DNA of 64,000 nt from Syntrophales bacterium (GCA_035363115.1 DAOSEM010000001.1:558001-622000); one strand, 5' to 3'; positions 1-9,356 are shown, counted from the first letter of the stretch. The notes: a model not told the origin generated them from the sequence alone. Made by a program: numbers and translations.

Positions 1-2
1 CC

Positions 3-2915
3 ATCCGGAAGGAGGTCCGGGAGGGCGAAATCGTCCAGATGCTGCAGGCTTACGCGGACCTGACCACGCGGAGCGCGACCCTGGAGGCGGCCCGCGATAC
101 CGCCCGGGAGAAGGAAGAGGAGATCCGCGCGAAGCTCGGCGTGTCGGAGGCAGGCTGGGAGGCGGCCAAGACGGAGGCGGTCGCCCGGGAGGGAGACCTG
201 AACCGCCTTCAGGAGACCTTGTACGAGCTCCGGAACGTCATCTCGTCGAAGGAACAGTCGGTCGCCTTCCAGCGCCAGCAGGTGGAAGAGCTGACGCGGC
301 AGCGGGAGCGTGAGACGGAGGAGATCGGACAGCTCTCCGGCCGGGCGGAGGAGTTCCGGCGCGAAGCCGCCGCGGCGGAGGCCCTCGAACAGGAGCTGTC
401 GGACGAGATTCTCAAGGCCGAAGCGGACCTGCGGGATCTGCAGGGCGCGCTGGAGGAATACCGGCAGCAGGACCGGTCGGCCCACCGGGAGCTGGAAGAG
501 AAGAAGGTCCAGTTCATCGAACTGATCAAGGAAAAGACAACCGCCCGGAACCGCTTGACGGCCCTGCAGAAGAACCGCGAAGACCTGGAGCGGCGGGAGG
601 CCCGGGACAGCCGGGAGCTGGAGGAGCAGACCCGCCGCCGGGAACAGCTCCGGGAAACCCTGGCGGGGCTTGCCACCGGACTCACCGAGGACGAAGGGAA
701 ACTGGACGACCTGATCATCCGGCGGGGGGATGCCTCCGACGAATTGAAGCGCACCCGCCGGGAACTGGAAGAAACGGACGAGCTCATCACGGAACACAAG
801 CAAGAGCTGGGACGGCGGTCGTCCCGGCTCCAGTCGCTCCGGGAATTCTACGAGGGATACGAGTGGTGCGGCGAAGGGACACGGGCCCTGCTGGGAGGCC
901 GGCAGGAGAAGGCGCCGGACGGTCTCCCGCGGGAATCCTTCCTCGGCCTCGTGGCGGATTACATCGATGTCCCCCGGGACTACGAGGCGGCCGTGGAGGC
1001 CGTGCTGGGTGAGAAGCTCCAGTATATTCTCGTGAAAAACCAGTTCGACGGCGTCAAGGCCATCGATTACCTCAAGAACGGCGCCTTCGGGCGGTGCAGT
1101 TTTGTCCCCGTCGAGGTCCGCAACTATGCCGACGGTGGAAGCGCGACGCCGGTTCACCTACAGGAGACCGTGCGGCTCCTCGACGTCGTCCGGGTCCGTG
1201 ACGATTTCCAGGACGTAGCCTCCTGCCTGCTGGGAGACGTCCGGGTCATCTCCGACCTGTATCGCGGCGTGAACCTCTGGAGGCAGAACGGATTCCGCGG
1301 AACCTTCGTCACCCGGGACGGGGATCTGATCAGCCCGCACGGAGTCCTGACGGGGGGTGCCGCCTCGGGTGGAGAGCGGAGTCCCCTGCGGAACAAGCGG
1401 GAGATGACGGAGCTGGAGGCGGAGGTCCGGTCCCTGGAAGACGCGGTATCCGAGGCGATGGACCGGAAGAGGGAAGGCACATCGCTGATCGCCCAGTGGG
1501 AGGAGGAGCTTGTCCGGCTGCGGGGCGAGGTCCACCGGATGGAGATCCAGATCAACAGCTGGCGGAAGGACCTGGAGCGGTACGAAGATGAGTCCCGGCG
1601 CATCGATCAGCGGCTCCGTGTCCTGGGCTTCGAGCGGGAGCGCCTCCAGGCGGAGGAGCAGGAGCTCGTCCGGCAGATGCAGGAAGTGCAGGCCGAGGTC
1701 GTTTCCTGGGAAGCCCGCGAAAAATCCATGAGCGACGAGATGGCGGGCATTCAGGGCCGGTGGGACGGGATCCGGGCCGATCTCGAGGAGCGGGAATCCC
1801 TCCTGACGAACCGGAAGGTCGGCATGGCGGCCCTGCAGCAGCGCCGGGAGGCCAACGAGCGGACGCTGGAGAGGCTGAACCGTTCGCTCGACCAGACCGT
1901 CCGGGACCTGGAGGCCCGGCAGGCCGGCATCGAGACGGCCGGTCGGAAACTGGCGGAATTAGCAACCCGGATCGAGGAGGACAAAGCTGCCCTGAAGGCA
2001 TCCTACGGGGAAATGGAGACCCTCGATGCGGACCTCGGAGCACGGAGGGAGATCCACCGGAAACAGGAAGAGGAGCTCAGGACCCTGGAGGAGGGCATGC
2101 GGGTCCTCAAGGGGCGGCTCGAGGAGGCGGCGCGGGAGACGGCCAACAGCGATCTGGCGTGCCGCGAGATTGCCTTCCAGGTGGAATCCCTGAAGCAGAA
2201 CCTGCAGGCCCGCGACCAGGACGAAGTGGCTCGCCTGCTCGAATCGTTCCGGCCGCTGGAAGAGGAGGCTCTCCGCGATCTCCAGGAAAAGATGGAGCGG
2301 AACCGCCGGACCCTGGATGGGTTCGGGGAGGTGAACCTGCTGGCCGACGAAGAGTACGCCCAGTTGAAGGAGCGCTTCGACTTCCTGACCGCCCAGGCGG
2401 AGGACCTTCAGAAGTCGCTGGATATCCTCCAGCAGACCATCACGCGGATCAACCGTATCTCCCGGCAGCGGTTCGCCGAGACCTTCGAGGCCGTGAACGC
2501 CTGTTTCCGGAACGTCTTCTCCCGCCTCTTCCCGGGCGGCCGGGGAGAACTCCGCCTCACCGACGAGACGGACATGCTGGAGACGGGGGTGGACATCGAC
2601 ATCCAGGTCCCGGGGAAGCGGACCCAGAACATCACGCTCCTCTCGGGCGGGGAGAAGTCTCTTGCCGCCATCGGGCTCATCTTCGCCATCATCCTGCACC
2701 GGCCGTCCCCCTTTGTGATCCTCGACGAAGTGGACGCCGCCCTCGACGACGCCAACATCTCCCTCTTCAACCGCCTGGTCCAGGAGATCGCCGCATCTTC
2801 CCAGATCATCCTGGTGACCCACAACAAGCGGAGCATGGAAATCGCCGGAAGCCTCTACGGCGTGACCATGCAGAAGCAGGGGATATCCACCGTCGTCTCC
2901 GTCACCCTCCGGTAG
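3..2915 (+). CDS. smc: Chromosome segregation ATPase SMC, 5' end outside window
   Basis: The frame is open from the first bases of the window, so the N-terminal Walker A head lies upstream and about 970 residues are seen of a family that is usually near 1,170-1,200. The visible part has a long Glu/Arg-rich coiled coil, a hinge domain around residues 290-420 (counted from the window edge), a second coiled coil, and the C-terminal ABC head with the signature LLSGGEKSLAA, a Walker B VILDEVDAALDD and the switch His in VTHNKRSME. SMC with ScpAB organises and segregates the nucleoid. The stop codon TAG is contributed by the first bases of a downstream repeat copy (GGTAGGCTGCTG), so the gene end and the repeat overlap. 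Confidence 0.96.
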   Translation: MRKEVREGEIVQMLQAYADLTTRSATLEAARDTAREKEEEIRAKLGVSEAGWEAAKTEAVAREGDLNRLQETLYELRNVISSKEQSVAFQRQQVEELTRQRERETEEIGQLSGRAEEFRREAAAAEALEQELSDEILKAEADLRDLQGALEEYRQQDRSAHRELEEKKVQFIELIKEKTTARNRLTALQKNREDLERREARDSRELEEQTRRREQLRETLAGLATGLTEDEGKLDDLIIRRGDASDELKRTRRELEETDELITEHKQELGRRSSRLQSLREFYEGYEWCGEGTRALLGGRQEKAPDGLPRESFLGLVADYIDVPRDYEAAVEAVLGEKLQYILVKNQFDGVKAIDYLKNGAFGRCSFVPVEVRNYADGGSATPVHLQETVRLLDVVRVRDDFQDVASCLLGDVRVISDLYRGVNLWRQNGFRGTFVTRDGDLISPHGVLTGGAASGGERSPLRNKREMTELEAEVRSLEDAVSEAMDRKREGTSLIAQWEEELVRLRGEVHRMEIQINSWRKDLERYEDESRRIDQRLRVLGFERERLQAEEQELVRQMQEVQAEVVSWEAREKSMSDEMAGIQGRWDGIRADLEERESLLTNRKVGMAALQQRREANERTLERLNRSLDQTVRDLEARQAGIETAGRKLAELATRIEEDKAALKASYGEMETLDADLGARREIHRKQEEELRTLEEGMRVLKGRLEEAARETANSDLACREIAFQVESLKQNLQARDQDEVARLLESFRPLEEEALRDLQEKMERNRRTLDGFGEVNLLADEEYAQLKERFDFLTAQAEDLQKSLDILQQTITRINRISRQRFAETFEAVNACFRNVFSRLFPGGRGELRLTDETDMLETGVDIDIQVPGKRTQNITLLSGGEKSLAAIGLIFAIILHRPSPFVILDEVDAALDDANISLFNRLVQEIAASSQIILVTHNKRSMEIAGSLYGVTMQKQGISTVVSVTLR

Positions 2916-3035
2916 GCTGCTGAAAAGAAGCCGTCTGCTGCGTTCCCCTTGTCCTTCGCCGTTCGACGTACCAAGGGGTACGCCTCACGGCTCATGACTG
3001 CGGGAGCCTTGCATCCAACCCCTTTTGAGCAGCCT
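2911..3035. repeat. Fold-back repeat, copy 1
   Basis: This is the first of three related elements of about 125 bp. It starts GGTAGGCTGCTGAAAAG and ends CTTTTGAGCAGCCT, so its ends are imperfect inverted repeats. Inside are two nested stems: GCCGT (2958-2962) with ACGGC (2987-2991), and CGTACC (2967-2972) with GGTACG (2977-2982). No coding frame is evident. The first bases supply the smc stop codon. It resembles a small non-autonomous palindromic element of the REP/MITE kind, but I cannot name the family. Confidence 0.8.
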
Positions 3036-3049
3036 GAGTAAATAGAACA

Positions 3050-3174
3050 GGTAGGCTGCTGAAAAGAAGCCGTCTGCTTCGTTTCTCTCATCCTTCACCA
3101 TTCAGCGTACTTCCCAGTACGCCTCATGGTTCAGGATTTCGAGGGCCTCGCATCAGACATCTTTTGAGCAGCCT
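3050..3174. repeat. Fold-back repeat, copy 2
   Basis: This is the second copy, 14 bp after the first. It has the same ends (GGTAGGCTGCTGAAAAG and CTTTTGAGCAGCCT). The inner stems are kept by compensatory changes: ACCAT (3097-3101) pairs with ATGGT (3126-3130) where copy 1 has GCCGT/ACGGC, and GCGTACT (3105-3111) pairs with AGTACGC (3116-3122). Sequence differs from copy 1 mostly where pairing is preserved. Confidence 0.8.
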
Positions 3175-3188
3175 GGAAAGCTGTAACC

Positions 3189-3242
3189 GGTAGGCTGCTG
3201 AAACGGGGCCGTCTGCTGCGTTCCCCTTGTCCTTCGCCATCC
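3189..3242. repeat. Fold-back repeat, truncated copy 3
   Basis: This is the left part of a third copy. It begins GGTAGGCTGCTGAAA and runs through the segment shared with copy 1 (CGTCTGCTGCGTTCCCCTTG). Similarity is lost at about 3242, before the inner stems, and no right end is seen. Confidence 0.7.
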
Positions 3243-3530
3243 AGCCATTCCATGCCGACAACCCGCCAAGGCAAACACTCATCAAAACCAGCACATTTTG
3301 GTTCTTCCTACCCCTCCGGCACCTAATCCTGCTTAAGCAATAAAACCGTAATTTCGAGGCATTGCATTCCGTCCGGGCATTGTTTATCCCGCCTTCCATC
3401 ATGCGGGGACCGGTTTCGTTCCGTCGGGTCGGCGCATGAGCAAGTTCCCCACAGCCATTGCATTTTCCTGGATCCATAACGGCCTTTCAGGCCTGTTCCG
3501 CAAAATTTCCGAGAGGAGACGATCGCCGGG
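3243..3530. other. Leader region of the RHS gene
   Basis: About 290 bp lie between the truncated repeat and the RHS start. The stretch is less GC-rich than its surroundings, with ATAAAACCGTAATTTC near 3340, and probably holds the RHS promoter. I could not pick a convincing -35/-10 pair. A purine-rich GAGAGGAG lies at 3511-3518, about 12 bases before the chosen ATG. Confidence 0.35.
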
Positions 3531-6500
3531 ATGAAGAAAGCTGCTGCGAAGCACTGCCTTTCGCTTATTGCGTGCCTGTTCGCATGGCTGTTCTTTCTTT
3601 CCACCGCCTGGGGAGCCTGCAGCGGCGGCGAGCGAATCGGCTACGAGACGCAGCAGATGCAGGTGGGCGGGACGCAGACGCTCACGGTGACCGGTGCCAG
3701 GCCGGATGCCTCGTACCGCTGGCGGGTTGCCTCGGGCGGCGGGTCCCTCTCGGCGACGACAGGCGCATCCGTTGTGTACACGGCCCCCTCCTCGAACCCG
3801 AACTGCGAGAACAATCCCGTCATCACCCTCTCGTCGGACGGCGCCTCCTGCGACACGCTGCAGATCGCCGTGCACGGGGCCGGCACCAACGACTGGTATT
3901 ACCCCGTCTCGAAGGTGGGAGCCGTGGAGGTCTGCCGGGAGCATGCGGACCATACGGCCCTGTGCAGGGCCTGGATCGGATGCGACGGCAACCCCAGTGA
4001 GAACTGCCGGCCTCTGGGGCCGAACTGCGGGATGACGTCTTTCTTTTGCAACTCCCATGGCTGGTTCCTGACCCGTCCCTGCAACTCCGAGTCGGCACCC
4101 TACAATATCCCTCCGGGGACCTACTGCTCCGGCTCCATGGGACCGACCTACAAGGACATCCGGACCCCCATGATGAAGGCCAACGGCTGCTGTCCCGCGG
4201 CGCTGCTTCCGGCGGAGCCTCCGCCCCCGGCCTGCGACGTGTCGGTGACGTCCTTCGGCGGGACCTCGACGGCCATCGACGTCCACAACGGGGGGCGGGT
4301 GGTCTTCACCGGGACGATCGCCTCCTCGGACCCGGTCTCCTGGAGGGTGACCGTGGCGGGGAAGAAGATCGGCGAGGGGACCGGCCTGGCCGTCTCGGTT
4401 CCCTGGGACGGAAGACTGGACGGCCAGGTCGCAGAGATCGGCCGGACCTGGCCGGTGAAGCTGGTCGTGGAGACCACCGACGGCCGGTGCGGCATCGAGG
4501 GGGAGACCACGGTCACCGTGACGGCCGCGGAGAAGGACTGCAAGATGCAGGTTCCGGTGGGCTCCTGGGCCCACCTGGCGGCGGGGAGCCTCTCCGAGTC
4601 CCTCCTTCTGTTCCGTCTCCCGGGCTCCCGGATGATGCCGGAGTTCGGCCTTACCTACGACAGCAACGACGGGAAGAGGGGCATACTCGGGACGGGCTGG
4701 ACCCACGACTATATGGAGACCCTGACGGCCATCCCGGAGGAGGACCGGTACGTCTGGCGGGACAGCCGGGGCGGCCGGCTGGTCTTGTACCGGAACGGCG
4801 AGGTCCATACCCCGGAGCACTCCTCCTGGCCGGCCCTGGCGAAGAACGCCGACGGGACGTACGATCTCTTCTCCCGGGACCTGACCCACCGCCTCTTCAA
4901 CGCCTCCGGCAGGCTCACGGCCATCCTGGACCCAAACGGCAACGCCGTCACCCTGACGTACGATGCGGGCAACAACCTGGTGGCCGTCACCGACCCGGCG
5001 GGCCGGAAGATCGCCTTTGCCTACGATGCCGCCGGCCTCCTCGGGACGGTCACCGATCCCAACGGCAACACCCACGCCTTCACCTACACGGGGAAGACCG
5101 TGGCGGGGGCCGTCCTGGGGCGGGTCGTCTCGCAGACCTCCGCAGGAGTAGAGACGTGGACCTTCACCTATGACGAAGCCTTCCGGATACTTTCGAAGAC
5201 GGACCCCCGGGGCTACGAGACCCGATACACCTACGACGGGAACCGCCTCGCCGGGACGACGGATCCCGAGGGGAAGACCCGGGAGATCCGGTACGATCCG
5301 GAATCCTCTTGGTCCACCCTGACGGAGAAGGACGGGGGGACTTGGACCTTCCGGTACGACCCCGTTCTCGGCGTCCTCCTGGAGAGGACGGACCCCCTGG
5401 GCCACACGACCCGTTACGGCTATGACGGGAACCGGAACCTGGTCCGACAGACGGAGCCCGACGGGAGCGAGAGCGCCTACACCTACGACGGCTACGGCAA
5501 CCTTTCCTCGGTCACGGATCCCCTGGGGAAGACCACGTGCTTCACCTATAACGGCCAAGGCCAGGTCACGTCGGTCACGGACCCCCTGGGACACACCGTC
5601 ACCTACGGCTACGACGCCCGGGGAAACCTCCTCGCGATCACGGATGCCCAAGGGGCCGTCACCCGGTATGCCCATGACGACCGGGGCAATGTCACCGGCA
5701 TCACCGACGCGTTGGGGAGGACGATGGTCCTGGCCTACGACGCCTCGGGCAACCTCGTCTCCGTCACGGACCCGGAGAAGAGCACCGCGACCCTGGGCTA
5801 CGACAGCCTGGGCAACCGGGTCCGGATGAAGGACGCCCTGGGGAACGCCACCACGTTTGACTTCGACAGCCTGAACCGGCTCATCCGGATCACCGATCCC
5901 CTGGGTCATGCCACCCGCCTGACGCGGGATCCCGCCGGCAATCCGCTGACGGTGACCGACCCCAACGGCCACGCCACGGGCTACACCTACAACTACCAGG
6001 ACCAGGTGACCCGGATCGTCGACGCGCTGGAGCATGTCACCACCCTGACCTACGGTGGGTCATCCTGCCCCTCCTGCGGGGCCGGGGCGGACCGGCTGAC
6101 GGCGGTGACGGACGCGAAGGGACAGACCACGACCTTCGACTACGACTTGGCGGGGAGGATGACGAAAGAGACGGATCCCCTGGGGAACGCCACCTCCTAT
6201 GGTTACGATGCCCGGGGAAACCTGGCCGCCCTGACCCGGCCCGACGGAAGGACCATTGCCTACCGGTATGACTGGAACGGAAGGCTCCTGGAAAAGGTCT
6301 TCTCCGACGGCTCGACCGCCGCCTTCCGGTATGACGATGCGGGGAACCTGGTCTATGCAGGGAATCAACACATCGCCTACCAGTTCACCTACGACGCAAA
6401 CCGCCGGGTGACGGAGGTCGTCGATTCCGAGGGCCGGCGGATCCGCTACTCCTACGATGCCCTGGGGAACCGGACGGAGATGGTCACGCCGGAGGGGAAG

Positions 6501-8084
6501 GCCGTTTCCTACACGTACGACCTCAACGGCCGCCTCACCGGGATCGGGACGGCAAACGCAGAAGGGGACAGCCCGGAGAGCGGCAGCGGGAATGCAAGCA
6601 GCGGAACCTACAACTTTACCTACGACTCGGCGGGGAGGAGGACCCTGCTGGCCCGGCCGGGCGGGACGACCACAGCCTACAGCTACGATGCCGGGAGCCG
6701 TCTGCTGAAGATCCTCCACCGGGACAGGGACGGCCGGACCCTCGACACCGTCGGCTACACCCACGACAACACCGGCAACCGGGTCACCCGGGAGGAGAAG
6801 GACAGGACCGTCTCCTACGGCTATGATGCCGTGGACCGCCTGACGGAGGCATCCCCCAAGCCGAAATCCGCAAAGGGGATCCTGGGGAAGCTCCTCGAGG
6901 AGATTGCGAAGAAGCTGAAGGAAGGCTATGAGTACGACGCCGTGGGGAACCGGGTCCGGGGCCCCGGAAAGAACGACAGCCAGGCCCATGACGCGGGGAA
7001 CCGGCTCCTGGAGGACCGGGATCACCGCTACGAGTACGATGCCAACGGCAACCTTGTCCGGAAGACCGGAACAGGCCCCCTTGGCGCCGTCACCACCTAC
7101 CGCTACGATGACGAGAACAACCTGATCGGGGCGGAGATTGCCCTGGGTCCCCTCACCACGGAGATCGAGTACGCCTACGATCCCTTCGGGAGGCGGATCG
7201 CAAAAACAGTCAAACGGGAGATCGAGCTGGGGGACCGGGAGTTCAGCATCCCGGCACCCCGGACGATCCGGTACGTCTACGACAACGAGGACGTGATCCT
7301 GGAATACCTGAAGCACGGGGACAGGGAGGCGCGCACGGCCTCCTATCTCCACGGCCCCGGGATCGACGAGCCCCTGGCGGTGGAGAGGCGTCGGCCGCCG
7401 CTCTTCGGGAACGGCGGATTCGAGGTATTCGATTACCTGGCCGACGGCCTGGGCTCCGTCACCGGCCTGACCGACTCCAAGGGCCGCCTGGTCCAGCGCT
7501 ACGAGTACGACTCTTTCGGGAACCCGCTGGCGATCAACCCGCTGATCGTCCAGCCCTATGCCTTCACCGGCCGGGAGTACGACCCCGAGACGGGGCTCTA
7601 CTATTACCGGGCAAGATATTATGATCCCAAGGCAGGACGGTTCATCACGAAAGACCCCATCGGTTTCGCCGGGGGAGTGAATTCATATTCTTGTGTCCAA
7701 AATAATCCGGTGAATAAGATTGACCCACTTGGATTATTTGAATGGGTCAATCCAATTCCGTATTGGCGGGGCGTGTATAGAGGCACGAAAGATTTTCTAA
7801 GAAACTACCGTGATATGAGGGACGCCAACACCATCGGTGCAGATAAGTATTTTCATTGTATTGCTAATTGCCAGGCAACAAGAGAGGGTCAGGGTGGCAG
7901 AGACATATCAGAGATCATCGGTGAAGGTCGTGAGCTTACTGATGAATACATTAAAGGTGATACTCGCTCTGCGTGTGATGAAGACAGGGCTGCAAACAGA
8001 CAGGGAAGAAATGGTGATCCTGGTGGCACTTGCAGCCAAGTGTGCAATCCATTACGACCTAAGGGACTTGACCCGAGGTATTGA
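3531..8084 (+). CDS. RHS/YD-repeat polymorphic toxin protein, exported
   Basis: This 1,517-residue protein starts with a clear signal peptide (hydrophobic run after MKKAAAKHC, cleavage probably near STAWG-A). An N-terminal region to about residue 330 follows, then a PVGSWAHLAAG...LTYDS region of the kind preceding RHS shells. Many YD repeats (GNLxxxTDPLG, YxYDxxGN) fill residues about 480-1,290. The conserved RHS core is at about 1,300-1,401 and ends IDPLGL. The remaining 116 residues are a variable tip with the segment DKYFHCIANCQATREG and four more Cys or acidic blocks. RHS shells encapsulate a C-terminal toxin, and the tip is the presumed effector. Its activity is not recognised. DNA becomes AT-rich exactly at the core-tip junction (about 7,680), which fits acquisition of the tip by recombination. 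Confidence 0.93.
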   Translation: MKKAAAKHCLSLIACLFAWLFFLSTAWGACSGGERIGYETQQMQVGGTQTLTVTGARPDASYRWRVASGGGSLSATTGASVVYTAPSSNPNCENNPVITLSSDGASCDTLQIAVHGAGTNDWYYPVSKVGAVEVCREHADHTALCRAWIGCDGNPSENCRPLGPNCGMTSFFCNSHGWFLTRPCNSESAPYNIPPGTYCSGSMGPTYKDIRTPMMKANGCCPAALLPAEPPPPACDVSVTSFGGTSTAIDVHNGGRVVFTGTIASSDPVSWRVTVAGKKIGEGTGLAVSVPWDGRLDGQVAEIGRTWPVKLVVETTDGRCGIEGETTVTVTAAEKDCKMQVPVGSWAHLAAGSLSESLLLFRLPGSRMMPEFGLTYDSNDGKRGILGTGWTHDYMETLTAIPEEDRYVWRDSRGGRLVLYRNGEVHTPEHSSWPALAKNADGTYDLFSRDLTHRLFNASGRLTAILDPNGNAVTLTYDAGNNLVAVTDPAGRKIAFAYDAAGLLGTVTDPNGNTHAFTYTGKTVAGAVLGRVVSQTSAGVETWTFTYDEAFRILSKTDPRGYETRYTYDGNRLAGTTDPEGKTREIRYDPESSWSTLTEKDGGTWTFRYDPVLGVLLERTDPLGHTTRYGYDGNRNLVRQTEPDGSESAYTYDGYGNLSSVTDPLGKTTCFTYNGQGQVTSVTDPLGHTVTYGYDARGNLLAITDAQGAVTRYAHDDRGNVTGITDALGRTMVLAYDASGNLVSVTDPEKSTATLGYDSLGNRVRMKDALGNATTFDFDSLNRLIRITDPLGHATRLTRDPAGNPLTVTDPNGHATGYTYNYQDQVTRIVDALEHVTTLTYGGSSCPSCGAGADRLTAVTDAKGQTTTFDYDLAGRMTKETDPLGNATSYGYDARGNLAALTRPDGRTIAYRYDWNGRLLEKVFSDGSTAAFRYDDAGNLVYAGNQHIAYQFTYDANRRVTEVVDSEGRRIRYSYDALGNRTEMVTPEGKAVSYTYDLNGRLTGIGTANAEGDSPESGSGNASSGTYNFTYDSAGRRTLLARPGGTTTAYSYDAGSRLLKILHRDRDGRTLDTVGYTHDNTGNRVTREEKDRTVSYGYDAVDRLTEASPKPKSAKGILGKLLEEIAKKLKEGYEYDAVGNRVRGPGKNDSQAHDAGNRLLEDRDHRYEYDANGNLVRKTGTGPLGAVTTYRYDDENNLIGAEIALGPLTTEIEYAYDPFGRRIAKTVKREIELGDREFSIPAPRTIRYVYDNEDVILEYLKHGDREARTASYLHGPGIDEPLAVERRRPPLFGNGGFEVFDYLADGLGSVTGLTDSKGRLVQRYEYDSFGNPLAINPLIVQPYAFTGREYDPETGLYYYRARYYDPKAGRFITKDPIGFAGGVNSYSCVQNNPVNKIDPLGLFEWVNPIPYWRGVYRGTKDFLRNYRDMRDANTIGADKYFHCIANCQATREGQGGRDISEIIGEGRELTDEYIKGDTRSACDEDRAANRQGRNGDPGGTCSQVCNPLRPKGLDPRY

Positions 8085-8086
8085 AA

Positions 8087-8233
8087 ATGAGCAAAAAGAA
8101 GAAAATTTTATTAGTTATAATATTGTTTTTACTGATAATTTTTTCCTATTGGTTTAAGGGTCAATTGGCTATAGACAAATGCTTAGATGGTGGCGGCCGC
8201 TGGAATTACGAAAAGGGCATATGCGAACATTAG
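8087..8233 (+). CDS. Small membrane protein behind RHS tip, possible immunity protein
   Basis: A 48-residue protein starts 2 bases after the RHS stop. It has a Lys-rich N-terminus (MSKKKK), a single hydrophobic helix (about residues 7-22) and a short Cys-containing tail, DKCLDGGGRWNYEKGICEH. As far as I remember, tails of the form CLDxGGxWNYE recur in tiny proteins next to toxin genes, but I cannot confirm that here. Tight spacing, matching AT-rich composition and position directly after a toxin tip suggest a partner or immunity role. Predicted location is the inner membrane with the tail in the periplasm. Confidence 0.7.
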   Translation: MSKKKKILLVIILFLLIIFSYWFKGQLAIDKCLDGGGRWNYEKGICEH

Positions 8234-8253
8234 CACCGCGTCGGAGCATTTAA

Positions 8254-8961
8254 AGATCGAATATCCGGACAAGGGATCCTGTCTACGAGTACGACTCCTT
8301 CGGGAACCCGGGGGCGATCCATCCGCTGATCAGCCAGCCCTATGCCTTCACCGGCCGGGAGTACGACCCCGAGACGGGGCTCTACTACTACCGGGCCAGA
8401 TATTACGACCCCAGGGCCGGGCGCTTCATCACCAGGGATCCCATCGGCTTCGCCGGAGGGATAAACCAATACAATTATGTCCAAAATAACCCTGTGCGAT
8501 ATGTCGACCCACTTGGGCTAACAAAAATAAGAATCTTTATTGAAACAGGAGCCATGTGGATTGATCCTGAACAACCTGGTCGCATTCCATACATAATTCC
8601 AATTACTTCTGGCAAGGCTGAAAGTATGAACAGGCCAGAATGCAGTGGTAAAGAAAACGAAGGACCTATTCCAAAAGGTTCATACACCGTGGATGTTACT
8701 CAACTTTCAAATCCAAGCAAGATTCGCGATCTTTTTAACATGAGATATGGTGATTGGGGGGATTGGAATGTTCCATTGATTCCAGATCCGGAGACAGACA
8801 CATACGGAAGAAGAAATTTTTATTTGCATGGCGGTTTATTCCCTGGATCCTCCGGATGTGTTGATTTCGGTGGTGGCATATTTGGCAATTCTATTACCGA
8901 TCAATTATTAAATGACATGCTTGCCGATACTAGCCGCAAAATCAAAGTTATTGTCCGATAG
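8254..8961 (+). pseudogene. Orphan RHS core fragment with DUF2778/L,D-transpeptidase-like toxin tip
   Basis: The frame is open from 8254 but has no usable start before a GTG at 8494. From 8281 it repeats the end of the RHS core (YEYDSFGN, PYAFTGREYDPETGLYYYR, FITRDPIGFAGG, DPLGL) almost identically to 7,500-7,735 of the full gene. It then carries a different AT-rich tip of about 150 residues. The tip has GPIPKGSYTV and YLHGG followed by PGSSGCVDFG. A His then SGC arrangement with a GPIPxGxY strand is typical of L,D-transpeptidase-like peptidoglycan-acting effectors such as the Tlde1/DUF2778 type. It looks like a displaced or spare toxin module that could be joined to the upstream shell by recombination in the shared core. 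It could also be translated alone from 8494. Confidence 0.8.
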
Positions 8962-8966
8962 GATAG

Positions 8967-9356
8967 ATGGTTATGATGAAAGAACGATTGAAGAAAGGGT
9001 GCGTTGGTGGATTGATTCATTTTTCATCATTCTTGATAATCGAATTGCTTATAAATGGCTCACGGCAGTTTCCTCCTCAAGCCCATCCCATTGAGTATCT
9101 ACCATGGTTAGTGGTGCTTTATATAGGCTATGCATTAAAAATAGGATTCGAAGCCCTTGGTCCATTAGCAGCTTACTGTTTTTTGTTTTTTGTGTTTGAC
9201 AGTTATATGAATTGGAATATTGTGTATCACGACATGCCTCCTGTATTTTCGCCATATTTCATATTGGCTTTTCTCTTCTCATACTTGTTTCTCGTAAGTC
9301 CTATCTTTGTTAATTTGTTTGTGCGATGGTTAAAGAAAAGGTACAAAAAACTGTAG
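8967..9356 (+). CDS. Multi-pass membrane protein, candidate immunity to the orphan tip
   Basis: This 129-residue protein begins 5 bases after the orphan tip stop, with AGGA just upstream (8960-8963). Three or four hydrophobic segments are visible (around residues 15-28, 45-55, 63-77, 95-118) and it ends KKRYKKL. The family is not recognised. Peptidoglycan-targeting effectors act in the periplasm, and their immunity proteins are exported or membrane-bound. A membrane protein directly behind such a tip therefore fits, by context only. An alternative ATG lies at 8973. Confidence 0.65.
   Translation: MVMMKERLKKGCVGGLIHFSSFLIIELLINGSRQFPPQAHPIEYLPWLVVLYIGYALKIGFEALGPLAAYCFLFFVFDSYMNWNIVYHDMPPVFSPYFILAFLFSYLFLVSPIFVNLFVRWLKKRYKKL

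Noticed and set aside
3531..3640. Lipoprotein signal peptide on the RHS protein (Cys near residue 33)
   Set aside because: The residues before the Cys (AWGAC) do not fit a lipobox well, so signal peptidase I cleavage is more likely.
3399..6035. An 878-codon open frame on the minus strand over the RHS gene
   Set aside because: It is a composition shadow of a GC-rich repetitive gene. It has no ribosome site or recognisable domains and is low in complexity (Gly/Val/Arg).
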